DNA of 64,000 bases from Desulforhopalus vacuolatus (lineage in GTDB: Bacteria > Desulfobacterota > Desulfobulbia > Desulfobulbales > Desulfocapsaceae), in NCBI RefSeq assembly GCF_016918505.1, contig NZ_JAFFPZ010000012.1, positions 50,835 to 114,834 of the forward strand. Reading direction: 5' to 3'. Within the stretch, counting starts at the first letter, position 1; every line of letters begins with the position of its first letter. This document shows, one piece after another, positions 1 through 9,900 of the stretch. The notes under the pieces are model-generated. The model was not told where the DNA came from. It saw only the letters and a list, made by a program, of their open reading frames with translations, and did not search any database. A program made the position numbers and the translations under genes.

Positions 1-654
1 TAATAATGGCCGTATCTTTACTCTGTTTCAACATTATAATACCCCCTTACCCCCCTTGAATTTGATTTATACCATTCCTATTAAGTTGTAACCCGTTTTG
101 CATCCTGTTTATCCATTCGTGGTTACAAACGACAAAAGGAACCACGAATGGACACGAATAAACACGAATTATTACTGAAAAAACCATAAGAGAATGTCCT
201 TGTGGTTGCTTTGAGGTAATTGATGTTTTCCGTGTCCTTCCGTGTTTTCCGTGGTAGCAAACTACATGAGTATTGTGGCAATGTATTGTTTCTGCTTATC
301 GATCCATCTGGAGCAGGGTCTGTTCTCATGCTCCTGGTAAACCACGGAAAACACGGAATATTAGAGCGTAAAACGCTTAACCCCGACTTTCGAATGACTC
401 CCAAAGTTGATTCATAATCCTGATGCACTGTACGGCTTAACTTCGGATACAAACGTTTTCGTTTAATGTGTTATCCCTGTTCGTGAAAATTCGTGTCTAT
501 TCGTGGTTACAAATTGCAAAAGGAACCACGGATAAACACGAATTAGTACTCATTCGTAATCGCCAAAAAAAAAGCTCTCCACGCAGTTACGTTCTATGGT
601 CAATACAAAATGTAAATGGTGTAAATGGTTACTAAAGAATTGTGAATTTATCTT
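1..654. repeat. Intergenic repeat mosaic (copy of the 61.2-kb mosaic)
   Basis: No convincing gene. Positions 71-350 match 61219-61495 with only a few mismatches, and 529-625 match 61489-61583. The 178 bp in between (about 351-528) is missing from the other copy. Recognisable modules are the CACGAAT-rich module (ACGAATGGACACGAATAAA), a segment with repeated 'ttccgtg', and at 608-625 the short module CAATACAAAATGTAAATGG that recurs across the window. Short reading frames here recur in the other copy only because the DNA is repeated. An inverted relative lies at 33050-33350. Confidence 0.8.
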
Positions 655-909
655 TCAATGCCCGCCGGGTTGATAGCATAAACCTACCGCAATATTCATA
701 TCATCAAAAACTAATTCGAGATCAGCCAGGGCAGCATGTGCCGCCTCAATGTCTCCTTTCTCATATTTATTTTGCATATCATGAGCAATAATATGTATTT
801 TATTATGAGCTTGTTCAACTCTTTGCATACCTGCTTTGTCAAATAATTGATCTTGATTTTCTCGATGGATCCAGCTGCCACAGTGACATTGCTGAGTATC
901 AAGAATAGG
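655..909 (-). pseudogene. Detached CZB (chemoreceptor zinc-binding) domain remnant
   Basis: Reading straight through the TGA at 912-910 in the same frame gives 84 more codons that end in TGA at 657-655. The peptide begins PILDTQQCHCGSWIHREN, contains the spaced histidines AHNKIHIIAHDMQ, and ends LCYQPGGH. This matches the second half of a CZB domain (C-x-x-G-x-W followed by H-x3-H-type ligands). The first half is the last ~25 residues of the upstream diguanylate cyclase/phosphodiesterase (ITAQWKVKITRKV). The intact protein would therefore have ended in a CZB domain. The His expected three residues before the Trp reads as Thr, so the domain may also be decaying. Translation past the TGA is not supported by any obvious signal. 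Confidence 0.75.
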
Positions 910-3900
910 TCAGGGGATGACGTTATCTGGTGATGATACTACCTTTCTTGTGATTTTCACTTTCCACTGAGCAGTAATAATTCTGAATATCGCCAGACTA
1001 TTTTCTTTATCATTAAGATGCTTATTACCACAAAGACGCCATTCCTGATTAGGAATATAGGTGCTTAGCCACTGAGATAAGGCAGCAGCCGGCATCGGTT
1101 TAGCTATTTGATAACCCTGAGCTTCTTCACAGCCCATTAATAATAGCATTAGACCGTGTTCAGTAGTTTCAACGCCTTCAGCGATAACATTACGGTTGAA
1201 TGACTTCGTTAAAGCAATGACCCCATCAATAATTGAGTAGTCACTTGGATCATCCAGCATGTCCTGGACAAAACTTTTGTCTATCTTAATGGTGCTGACA
1301 GGTAAGTTTCTTAAATGAGTTAACGATGAGTATCCTGTACCAAAATCATCCAGCGAAAAACTGACTCCTAAGCGTTTTTGGCAATTCTCAATAGTATGGT
1401 TAATTGTGTTGATATCTCCTAAGGCGGAACTTTCCAATATTTCTAATTGTAAATATTTAGCATTCGCAGAAGGATACTTCTCCAGGCTTTTTTCAAGATC
1501 TATCACAAAAGAGGACGAGAGGAGATGATTTGATGAGATATTGACACTCACTTCAAGCTTGACACCTTGTTGTTGCCAAACATCAAGCTGCCGCAGCGCC
1601 TCATTTATAACCCATTGCCCAACTTTTATCTCTAATGGTGTTCCTTCAATAAATGGCAAAAATTTGAGTGGGGGAATGATTCCTTTTTCAGGATGGATCC
1701 AACGTATTAACGCTTCAACTCCAAACACATCACCCGTGATCATATTAACTTTTGGCTGATAATACAGTTGAAATTCATGCTGATCTAAGGCTTGTTCAAT
1801 CTCCCCTCGTTGATGGTTATTCCTAATAATGCGCTGATCGGAATCCGGGTTATATAATTGGAAACGATTCTTCCCCAGCAATTTGGATTGATACATTGCC
1901 CGATCGGCGTGACGCAGTAGGGTGTCTATATCTCCATCATCTGATGGGTATAAGGTCACACCACTGGAGGCGGTTACATTATGTTGAACATCATCTAAAA
2001 AATAAGGTAGCGCTAACGCTTGATGAATCCGATTTATGGTTTTTTCATATTGTGAATCTGATTCAATGTCATTAAGTAATATGGCAAACTCATCCCCCCC
2101 CTGGCGCGACACCGTATCTTCTTTTCTAATACAGGCGGTGATGCGCTTTGCCACTTCAATTAATAAGCGATCTCCAGTTTCATGACCATAGTTGTCATTC
2201 ACGGGTTTGAAATCATCTAAATCAAGGAAACACACCGCGAATTGATGACCTGTACGCATACTGTGGATAATGGATTGATGAAAACGGTTTATAAATAAAA
2301 CACGATTAGGCAGTTTGGTGAGGACATCATAGTGAGCTATCAGATTGAGTTGATCTTGTTGCTGTTTACTTTTCGTAATATCGGAAAACATACCAACATA
2401 ATGAGTTACTTTATCCTGATCATTTTTTAATGATGATATGTTAAGCGATTCAGCATAAAGTGAACCTTGCCTGGTCCTGTTCCATACTTCGCCTTGCCAG
2501 TATCCTTGTTCCGTGACTGTTTGCCACATATCGGCATAAAACTGAGGGCTTTGTTTGCCTGATTTTAATATACTTAAAGGTTTGCCAACACTGTCTTCGA
2601 GACTATAACCTGTTATTTGACTGAATGCTGGATTAACATCCACTATTAGCTGTTCAGAGTTCGTAATGACAATTCCTTCATGGGTATCACTAAATACTCT
2701 GGATGATAGTTTTAGCTTTTCTTGTTCATTTTTTTGTTCAGTAATATCTTGGGCAAAACCAGATACCTTGAAAGTTTTATCAACACTATTCATCTCTAGT
2801 TTTCCACGACATTCTATCCAGCGTTTCTGCCCGTCGTTTGGTCTAGTTATTTGATAGAAAATATGGTGCTCATATCCCGTGGAAAAACTTTTTTTTATGG
2901 ATGTCGTAAAAGTTTGAAAATCGCTTCTATTCATAACCTTACATAATGTTTCTGGTCCCGTTTTAGATCCTTTATCGGTTCCAAATAAAGCATACATTTG
3001 ATCAGACCAGAATGCTGTTTTCTGATCTTCCTGCAACTCCCAATAACCTATCTTTGCATAACTTTGTGCCGCGTTTAATCTTGACTCACTTTCTTTAAGT
3101 TGTGTCAAAGATTCTTTATATTTGGTGATATCTCTGGCAACACCTAATATCCCGATTAAGTTACCATTATTATCCAACATAGGTGTTTTTATCGCTTCAA
3201 CAAACTCACTGTGATTGTCGTCTGCAAAAGGAAGTAATTCTTCATAAGCAGTGGTTTTACCCGAAATCAATACGTGCTGATCATTTTTGTGGAAATAATC
3301 AGCACGTTCTTTGTCTATAAAGTCATAATCTGTCTTGCCTATAATTTCATTTTCTGGAGAGTTATACATTCGTGCAAATTTGGCATTGCAGGCAAGATAA
3401 ACACCTTTTTTATCTTTTAACCAAATTAGATCTGGTACGGTATCTAACAATGTTTTTATCAGTGCCTGACTTGATGATAACTGTTCATTGAGAGCATACT
3501 CTTCGGTGACATCTCTAAAGACAAATACTACTCCATTAATGTTACCCGCAGGATTGCGGGCAGGGGCACCAGAGATTGATATCTGGTATTTCGTGTCATC
3601 TTTAGCAATAAGCATGGTGTGATGAGATAATCCCGCAATCGAACCTGTTTCAAGGACCATTTTCACCGGATTATTGACCGGTTCAAGTGTGTGTGCATGA
3701 ACAGTATTAAGGACCCTGGTTAAAGGTTGTCCTAACGCTTGATCAGATGTCCATCCTGTAAGCTGGATGGCAATTTTGTTTATGTAGGTAACCGCACCCT
3801 CTGTATCTGTTACAATGACAGCATCACCGATAGATTTTAGCGCAATACGGAGACTTTCTTCTTGTTTATGTAACTCCAGTATCTGTTTGTTTATCCTGGC

Positions 3901-4497
3901 GTTGTAGCGCAGCAATAATCCTCCTGTAATAGCCCCTGATATAATGACAAAAATCATTAGTAATTGTTGCATACGTTTAGACTTTTGTATATCTTTAATG
4001 ATGAATTTCTCCAAGGAGTTTTGAACATCATCAATAGCAATGTTAAATTCTATAAAGTTCTGGCCAAATTGTTGATCGATCTCAGAACCAATACCGGATG
4101 TTGATTGTGCATCCCATCGTTGTTGAGCAATATGACGGAATTTTTGAAGATCGACTATTGTTTTCTTAATTTGGAGTTGTAATTGGGGCGCAACCAGGGC
4201 GAGGAGTGTTCCTTTCTCATTTTTGACTCCATCAAGCATTGCCTGTGCATACCATTCTGACTTTTCAAGATGATTCCATATCGTCTCGATATCAACAGTT
4301 CGATCACCACTCATAACCTTTTCAAACCACAAATGAGCGGTGGTCGCTTCAATCTCAATTTCCATGGCAGCAGTAACTAAAGGAAAGTAGCGTACTGCAA
4401 TATCGCGTCCGGTGCGGAATGAAGAGTAAACAATCGCCATGATCAGCAACGCTACAGATATGAAAAAAAAGAGTATTTTACGAGAGTTATATTTCAT
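910..4497 (-). CDS. Membrane PAS(x4)-GGDEF-EAL cyclic-di-GMP protein, truncated before its CZB domain
   Basis: Predicted inner-membrane enzyme of cyclic-di-GMP turnover. Numbering is from an ATG three codons upstream (4506). TM1 lies at ~11-28, a periplasmic sensor region at ~30-180 and TM2 at ~183-200. Four PAS/PAC repeats follow at ~215-335, 345-465, 475-595 and 600-715. The GGDEF domain has an intact GGDEF (803-807) and an RKED I-site five residues before it. The EAL domain (905-1150) keeps EALIRW, LEILESS, DDFGTGYSSL, KIDKSFV and EGVET, so both activities are possible. The start at 4497 is preferred because GGA lies eight bases upstream. The TGA at 912-910 stops translation inside a CZB domain whose remainder continues in frame to 655. 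No operon partner is evident. Confidence 0.9.
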   Translation of the reverse strand: MKYNSRKILFFFISVALLIMAIVYSSFRTGRDIAVRYFPLVTAAMEIEIEATTAHLWFEKVMSGDRTVDIETIWNHLEKSEWYAQAMLDGVKNEKGTLLALVAPQLQLQIKKTIVDLQKFRHIAQQRWDAQSTSGIGSEIDQQFGQNFIEFNIAIDDVQNSLEKFIIKDIQKSKRMQQLLMIFVIISGAITGGLLLRYNARINKQILELHKQEESLRIALKSIGDAVIVTDTEGAVTYINKIAIQLTGWTSDQALGQPLTRVLNTVHAHTLEPVNNPVKMVLETGSIAGLSHHTMLIAKDDTKYQISISGAPARNPAGNINGVVFVFRDVTEEYALNEQLSSSQALIKTLLDTVPDLIWLKDKKGVYLACNAKFARMYNSPENEIIGKTDYDFIDKERADYFHKNDQHVLISGKTTAYEELLPFADDNHSEFVEAIKTPMLDNNGNLIGILGVARDITKYKESLTQLKESESRLNAAQSYAKIGYWELQEDQKTAFWSDQMYALFGTDKGSKTGPETLCKVMNRSDFQTFTTSIKKSFSTGYEHHIFYQITRPNDGQKRWIECRGKLEMNSVDKTFKVSGFAQDITEQKNEQEKLKLSSRVFSDTHEGIVITNSEQLIVDVNPAFSQITGYSLEDSVGKPLSILKSGKQSPQFYADMWQTVTEQGYWQGEVWNRTRQGSLYAESLNISSLKNDQDKVTHYVGMFSDITKSKQQQDQLNLIAHYDVLTKLPNRVLFINRFHQSIIHSMRTGHQFAVCFLDLDDFKPVNDNYGHETGDRLLIEVAKRITACIRKEDTVSRQGGDEFAILLNDIESDSQYEKTINRIHQALALPYFLDDVQHNVTASSGVTLYPSDDGDIDTLLRHADRAMYQSKLLGKNRFQLYNPDSDQRIIRNNHQRGEIEQALDQHEFQLYYQPKVNMITGDVFGVEALIRWIHPEKGIIPPLKFLPFIEGTPLEIKVGQWVINEALRQLDVWQQQGVKLEVSVNISSNHLLSSSFVIDLEKSLEKYPSANAKYLQLEILESSALGDINTINHTIENCQKRLGVSFSLDDFGTGYSSLTHLRNLPVSTIKIDKSFVQDMLDDPSDYSIIDGVIALTKSFNRNVIAEGVETTEHGLMLLLMGCEEAQGYQIAKPMPAAALSQWLSTYIPNQEWRLCGNKHLNDKENSLAIFRIITAQWKVKITRKVVSSPDNVIP

Positions 4498-4536
4498 TAA
4501 ATGCATCCATATTTAATAGAAAGAAATATTTTTTTT

Positions 4537-4581
4537 ACTGTAACGAAGAAGATGGGCGAAAAAATGGTTATTTAAGGTACC
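4537..4581. repeat. Partial copy of the GGTACC miniature element
   Basis: The segment 'actgtaacgaagaagatggg' followed by GGTTATTTAAGGTACC matches the body and right end of the elements at 40251-40301 and 61633-61771. The left GGTACC/GGTTCC end is absent here, so this is a truncated copy. It lies between the GGDEF-EAL gene and the small exported-protein gene. Confidence 0.7.
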
Positions 4582-4593
4582 CTTTATTTAGGA

Positions 4594-5013
4594 TTACTGA
4601 GAGTTGGCATTCTTAAGGAACTGGAGCAGTGTCGTGACTGTCAGCTGCCTCGGTGCAATTATGTCAGAATGACCAGAAAACTCCCAATCATCACCATTCC
4701 CTTGATAATCATAGTAAAAAGTAATTTTCACATATTGATATTGGTCCAGGAGGTTCAAGTAGTTCAATTTTGTAGTGACAGCATAGCCACTGCCATTATC
4801 TTTAGAACTTACCAGGATTGCATTGCGATACACTAATTCTCCAAAAATACCTGCCAGGGGATACGCTGTCTGTAAAATATATCCAGACTCTCTTTCTGTT
4901 ATGTACATTGATTTTAAGGTTACTGCATCCTTCATCGTGTCTTCTGCCTGAGCAACTCTTGTACAAAGAGGGGAAAGTATACAAACCATTAAAATTACGT
5001 TCAAAATCTTCAT
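4594..5013 (-). CDS. Small exported hypothetical protein
   Basis: A 139-residue protein from the ATG at 5013, which follows an AGGGA ribosome-binding site. A start at 5067 would bury the signal peptide. The N-terminus MKILNVILMVCILSPL then ...RVAQAEDT is a typical Sec signal peptide with an AxA-type cleavage site. The mature part is about 115 residues, rich in Tyr and Asp, and looks beta-rich (LQTAYPLAGIFGELVYRN, then YVKITFYYDYQGNGDDW). I recognise no family. It is probably periplasmic or outer-membrane associated. It is transcribed in the same direction as the GGDEF-EAL gene but a repeat separates them, so co-transcription is unclear. Confidence 0.65.
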   Translation of the reverse strand: MKILNVILMVCILSPLCTRVAQAEDTMKDAVTLKSMYITERESGYILQTAYPLAGIFGELVYRNAILVSSKDNGSGYAVTTKLNYLNLLDQYQYVKITFYYDYQGNGDDWEFSGHSDIIAPRQLTVTTLLQFLKNANSQ

Positions 5014-5117
5014 ATCTTTATCCCTGGTAAGGTTGTGCCAGCTTTTTTTGGGCAGGTTGCCTGACAATCTCTCTGATATTATTTCTATTAAATTATGCCC
5101 CGTTTAAGGAGGCCCAA

Positions 5118-5805
5118 TTTCGGTTACGGTTGCACCGTATCGTTACGTTTACCGTCACCGTGTAGACAAGGCATGCCTTGTCTCTACAACACCATTGCTG
5201 GAATCACTGTTGTGCCAATTTTTCACCAATGATGTGTAAGGTCACCGTTATCACCCCGTGGTGACAATGTGGCGTGTATGTTTCGCGGGTTATCGGTGTT
5301 CCGTATTTGGTTACGGTTGCACCGTATCGTTGCGTTTACCGTCACCGTGTAGACAAGGCATGCCTTGTCTCTACATCATCGCTGGAATCACTGTTGTGCC
5401 AATTTTTCACTGATGATGTGTAAGGTCACCGTTATCACCCCGTGGTGACAATGTGGCGTGTATGTTTCGCGGGTTATCGGTGTTCCGTATTCGGTTACCG
5501 GTTGCACCGTTATTGTTACGTTTACCGGTATCGTGTAGACAAGGCATGCCTTGTCTCTACATCATCGCTGGAATCACTGTTGTGGCGATATTTTACCAAT
5601 GATGTGTAAGGTTACCGTTATTACCCCGTGGTGACAATGTGGCGTGTATGTTTCGCGGGTTATCGGTATTCCGTATTCGGTTACCGGTTGCACCGTTATT
5701 GTTACGTTTACCGTCACCGTGTAGACAAGGCATGCCTTGTCTCTACATCATCGTTGGAATCACTGTTGTGGCGATATTTCACCAATGATGATGTAAGGTC
5801 ACTGT
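5118..5805. repeat. Four tandem ~186-bp repeats, each with a 20-bp perfect palindrome
   Basis: Unit starts (GGTTACGG or GGTTACCGG) fall at 5122, 5309, 5493 and 5679, a period of 184-187 bp. Each unit contains AGACAAGGCATGCCTTGTCT, a perfect 20-bp palindrome inside GTGTAGAC...GTCTCTAC. Each also contains the arms 'ttatcaccccgtggtgacaa' and 'cgcgggttatcgg'. Two further units lie in the opposite orientation at about 35265-35645. The palindrome alone recurs at ~28190 and ~63465 in altered contexts. The array separates two genes and contains no credible open frame. Confidence 0.9.
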
Positions 5806-5913
5806 TATCACCATTGCGATCACTTTTACATCCTGTTTATCCATTCGTAATCGCAAAAAGAGCTGTCCATGCAGTCGCGCTCTCTGCTCAATACAAAATG
5901 TAAATGGTATAAA

Positions 5914-6525
5914 ATGAAAAACAATCGACGAACTCTCTCTGTACGACTCCCTGCGGGCTGCCTGCCGCCACGGCTTGCCGCCGTAGCGGCGGAACTGGCA
6001 GAACGCTTTTCCCTGCGTCTCTATCTGCAGGCTTCCCAGGATTTGCGTGTTGCGGAGATTTGTGAAGAGGATTTTGAGACGGTGAAGAGTCTCCTCGCCG
6101 GGGCGGGGGCAGAATTCGCCAGTAAAGGAACCTTTCCCAAACCTCGAATCTGCGCCGGCAGCCGCTACTGCCGCCGTGGACAGTTTGATACCGAGGCCTT
6201 CAGCACGGCGCTGCTGGAGCATTTCGGGGACCGTGAGGTGAAACCCAAACTCAAACTGGCCATTGCCGGCTGCCCGCGTAACTGCTCCAATCCGAAGCTG
6301 GCGGATATCGGCATTGTGGCCGGAGTCCACGGCTTTGAGGTGTATGTCGGCGGACGGGCGGGGGCACATCCTGTGGCCGGGCAGAAGATTGCTGCGGGGG
6401 TATCACAGCAAGAGGTTTTTACACTCCTTGATACCCTGCTTGCCTTCCATAATGGCAGAACGGAGAAGAGGGTGCGCATGTATCAGTTGATAAAAGATGA
6501 GGCTTTTCCCTTTCCCGTTTTGTAA
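5914..6525 (+). CDS. Small siroheme/[4Fe-4S] protein, assimilatory-type (low-spin) sulfite reductase-like
   Basis: A ~203-residue protein with the siroheme-[4Fe-4S] cysteine pattern C-x5-C (ICAGSRYC, ~91-97) followed by C-x3-C (AGCPRNC, ~130-135) in a nitrite/sulfite reductase half-domain. Its size fits the small low-spin sulfite reductase of Desulfovibrio (about 218 residues) and not a full dsr or nir subunit. The expected role is reduction of sulfite, or of another siroheme substrate, in the cytoplasm. The physiological role of this family is uncertain. The start was chosen at ATG 5914; no Shine-Dalgarno is visible. The ATG directly abuts the dispersed module CAAAATGTAAATGGTATAAA, so the leader is repeat-derived. 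The gene stands alone between repeat blocks. Confidence 0.75.
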   Translation: MKNNRRTLSVRLPAGCLPPRLAAVAAELAERFSLRLYLQASQDLRVAEICEEDFETVKSLLAGAGAEFASKGTFPKPRICAGSRYCRRGQFDTEAFSTALLEHFGDREVKPKLKLAIAGCPRNCSNPKLADIGIVAGVHGFEVYVGGRAGAHPVAGQKIAAGVSQQEVFTLLDTLLAFHNGRTEKRVRMYQLIKDEAFPFPVL

Positions 6526-6955
6526 CTTTTCAGGGAGAAAGGAGGCGGGAGACAGGAGACAGGAAAAAGCAGGGCAACACAACCTGATGACATCCGTTGT
6601 GGGATGAAACCAATTACATTTTTTACTGACCCAAAAACACGACAGGACAAACAGGGTGATACATTAATTTCATTGCAGAAACGTCTGTTGTGAGATGAGC
6701 CACCTGTTGTGCTGAAGACGCCCAAATTGGGCGTCTCTACAAAAAACTTTTGCTTTTTCCGTCCCTGCCTTTGAATCTGCCAATACAAAATGGAAATGGT
6801 AGCAATTCTCTGTTTAATTTTAAAATCTCTTTTTAAAGTTTTTTGCCTTTATTCGCATATTTAGAGCTTTCCTTTGGCAAAAATTTTTTCGCTGTTCCGT
6901 CTTTTGCCTTTCCCTGTCTCCTTTCTCCTTTCTCCCTTCTCCTGTCTCCCTTTTT
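6526..6955. repeat. Intergenic repeat block between the siroheme gene and the RND operon
   Basis: No gene seen. In order: purine-rich heptamer repeats (GGGAGAC/AGGAGAC) at ~6536-6572, immediately 3' of the siroheme gene; a ~145-bp module at ~6601-6745, nearly identical to 63220-63335, containing the palindrome GACGCCCAAATTGGGCGTC; the short module CAATACAAAATGGAAATGG at ~6782; then, on the minus strand, the ~110-bp AAAGTTTTTTGCC module (~6805-6900); and another purine-rich array (6905-6955) directly 3' of the RND gene in its sense direction. Confidence 0.8.
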
Positions 6956-9900
6956 CTACCTCTTTTCGTTGACCATGAAGTAGAGCACCGGCACTGCCAT
7001 GCGGCTGATCAACAGTGAAGCGATCTCTCCAAACATCAGCGATATGGCAAGCCCCTGGAATATCGGGTCAGCGAGAATCACCGAAGCTCCCACGACGACC
7101 GCAAGTGCTGTCAGCAGCATTGGTCGGAAACGAATAGCCCCGGCATCGACCACTGCCTGTGCGAGGGGGTAGCCCTCGGCCACCCGCAGTTCAATGAAAT
7201 CCACGAGAATAATCGAGTTTCGTACCACGATTCCCGCTCCGGCCATGAAACCGATCATCGAGGTAGCGGTGAAAAATGCACCCAGAGCCCAGTGCGCGGG
7301 CAGGATTCCGATCAGTGAGAAGGGAATCGCCGCCATGACCACCAGCGGGGTGATATAGCTCTTGAACCAGCCCGCCATCAGGGCATAGATGAGAAGCATC
7401 ACCACCGCGAAAGCGATACCAAGGTCGCGGAAAACCTCAAGGGTTATATGCCACTCCCCGTCCCATTTAATCGCCGGTTGTATCTGGGTTTCCGGCTGAT
7501 GCAGATTCCACAGCCTGATGCCGCTCTCACCGCTGCCGCCGAAGTCTTTCCTCTGCAGCTTCTGTAACTCCTGGTTCATGGCAAAAATGGCATACACCGG
7601 GCTCTCCACACTGCCCGCCACATCACCGGTGACATAGATCAGCGGTTTGAGATTCTTGCGATAGAGGGGCTGTGCGACGGGAACACTGGTTACCTTCACC
7701 AGCTCCCGCAGAGAAACCAGCGCTGCGGCAGGATCGTTTTGCGGTCGCAGGGAGATATTAAGCAGGGAATCTACCCGTGCGCGCAGGGCGTCGGGCAGTT
7801 CCAGTACCATGTTGACATCCTCTTTTTCCCCGGGGAGATGGAAGAGGTCGAAACTGATGCCCTGTACGGAGAGCGCCAGCGTCTGCACAATCTGCTCTTC
7901 GCTGATGCCGCTGCGGGCTGCCTTCTCTGCATCGATCGTCAGCACTTCGCGCAGGCGGGGGTTCTGCTGAATCCAGTCTACATCAACCACCCCTTCCGTA
8001 TTCTGAAAAATATCCTTCACCTTCGCTGCGAGTTTACGGCGCTCGGCGGCGTCCGGCCCGTAGATTTCCGCAACCAGTGTCTGCATTACCGGCGGGCCGG
8101 GGGGTACCTCGGCGACGGCAATGGTCGCACCATATTTCCGGGCAATTTCCGTCAGATTCGGACGTACCCGCCGGGCGATGTCATGGCTCTGCAGCGAGCG
8201 CTCTCCCTTCGGCGGCAGATGAACTTCAATGTCGGCCATTGTCGGCCCCTGACGCATGAAATAGTGGCGCACGAGACCGTTAAAGTTATAGGGCGCGGCG
8301 GTGCCGATATAAAGCTGGCAACTGGTCACCACCGGATCGCGGCGCACCTCTTCTGCCATCTCCATAGTCGCCCGGGCTGTCTGCTCAAGGGTGGAGCCTT
8401 CCGGCATGTCAATCACCACCTGAAACTCACTCTTGTTGTCAAAGGGGAGCATCTTCACCTTCACCGTTCCCGTCAGCACCATGGCACAGGCGCCGAGCAG
8501 CAGGGCAATGATGATGACAAAAAAGGCAATCTGCCAGCGTACATGGGCCAGCAGCGGCTCCATCAGCCAGTGGTAGAAGCGGGTGAACCAGTCGGTGGGG
8601 ACAGCGTCATGATCGGTGCTGCCATTGCCGGGTTTTCCACTGTGCCTTTTGATGAGACGGATTGCCGCCCACGGAGTGATGGTGAAGGCGATGATCAGCG
8701 AGAAGAGCATGGCGGCGGAAGAGCCAATGGGAATAGGCCGCATATAGGGCCCCATCAGTCCGCCGACAAAGGCCATCGGCAGGATGGCGGCGATAACTGC
8801 CCAGGTGGCGAGAATGGTGGGATTCCCCACCTCGGCCACGGCTTCCACCACGAGTTCGGTGGTGGTGCGTGTTTCACTGCCTGGCAGGCGGTAGTGACGG
8901 ACGATGTTTTCCACCACCACAATGGCGTCATCTACGAGAATTCCGATGGAGAAGATCAGCGCAAAGAGCGTTATACGGTTGAGGGTGTAGCCGTAAAGGT
9001 AGAAGATGAGCAGGGTGAGTGCCAGGGTAGTGGGGACAGCAAGGAGAATAACCAGCGACTCCCGCCAGCCGAGGAAAATGAGAATCAATATGGCCACACC
9101 GAAGACGGCAATGCCCATGTGCAGCAGCAGCTCGTTGGATTTCTCTGCCGCTGTTTCCCCGTAGTCCCGGGTTACCTCAATCTGTACGTCATCCGGCAGG
9201 AGCAGGCTGCGCAGTGCATCGACGCGGGCGAGTATCTCGCGGGTGACAGAGACCGCGTTGGCCCCCGGACGTTTGGCGATGGAGAGGGTAATCGCTGCCT
9301 GCGGGCCGCTGCCGTCTTTATCGAGGTGAAGGACGTAGTTGCGTGGCGCGGCGGGACCGTCAATAACCTTGGCCACATCGCCGAGATAGACAGGTCGGCC
9401 CTTGTCTACGCCGACGACGATTGCTTGTACATCGGCCACGCTCTGCAGAAAGGTCCCGGTTTGGAGCTGAACCTCTTTGTTGAGAGATTTCAACTCGCCG
9501 GTCAGGGACTGACGGTTGGCCGCCTGGATAACGGGAATGAGCTGTGTGGCATCAATTCTGCGGGCGGCCAGGCGCAGCGGGTCGAAGTGGATGGTGAGTT
9601 GACGGCGGTCTCCGCCGATGATCTTCGTCTCCGCCACGTTGGTGATGTTCTTGATCTCATCGTCAAGCTGGGCGGCGATACGGCGCAGAGTATAGGGATC
9701 ACTGTGGCTGCTGTGAAGCGTAAGGGCGAGGACGGGGACATCATCGATGCTGTGCGGTTTCACCAGTGGGCGGGAGACTCCCGGCGGGATGCGGTCAAAG
9801 TTACTGGTGAGTTTTTCCTGCAGGTGAACAATGGCGTCCTCCATCTTCTCGCCAACATAAAAACGCACCACCAGCAGGGACTGCTCCTCGCTGGAGGTGG

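Noticed and set aside
123..452. 109-codon frame and its partial twin at 61271-61477
   Set aside because: Identical only because the underlying intergenic DNA is duplicated; composition is that of repeats and neither has a ribosome-binding site.
711..902. 63-codon minus-strand open frame
   Set aside because: It is out of phase with the CZB remnant that explains this DNA and shows no family features.
910..912. TGA in the GGDEF-EAL-CZB frame as a selenocysteine codon
   Set aside because: No clear SECIS-like hairpin with a G-rich apical loop directly follows, and no Cys is expected at this place in CZB domains; a nonsense change from CGA is simpler.
5118..5805. Tandem array as a CRISPR
   Set aside because: The period is ~186 bp with no distinct short repeat and variable spacers; whole units are similar, and no cas genes are present.
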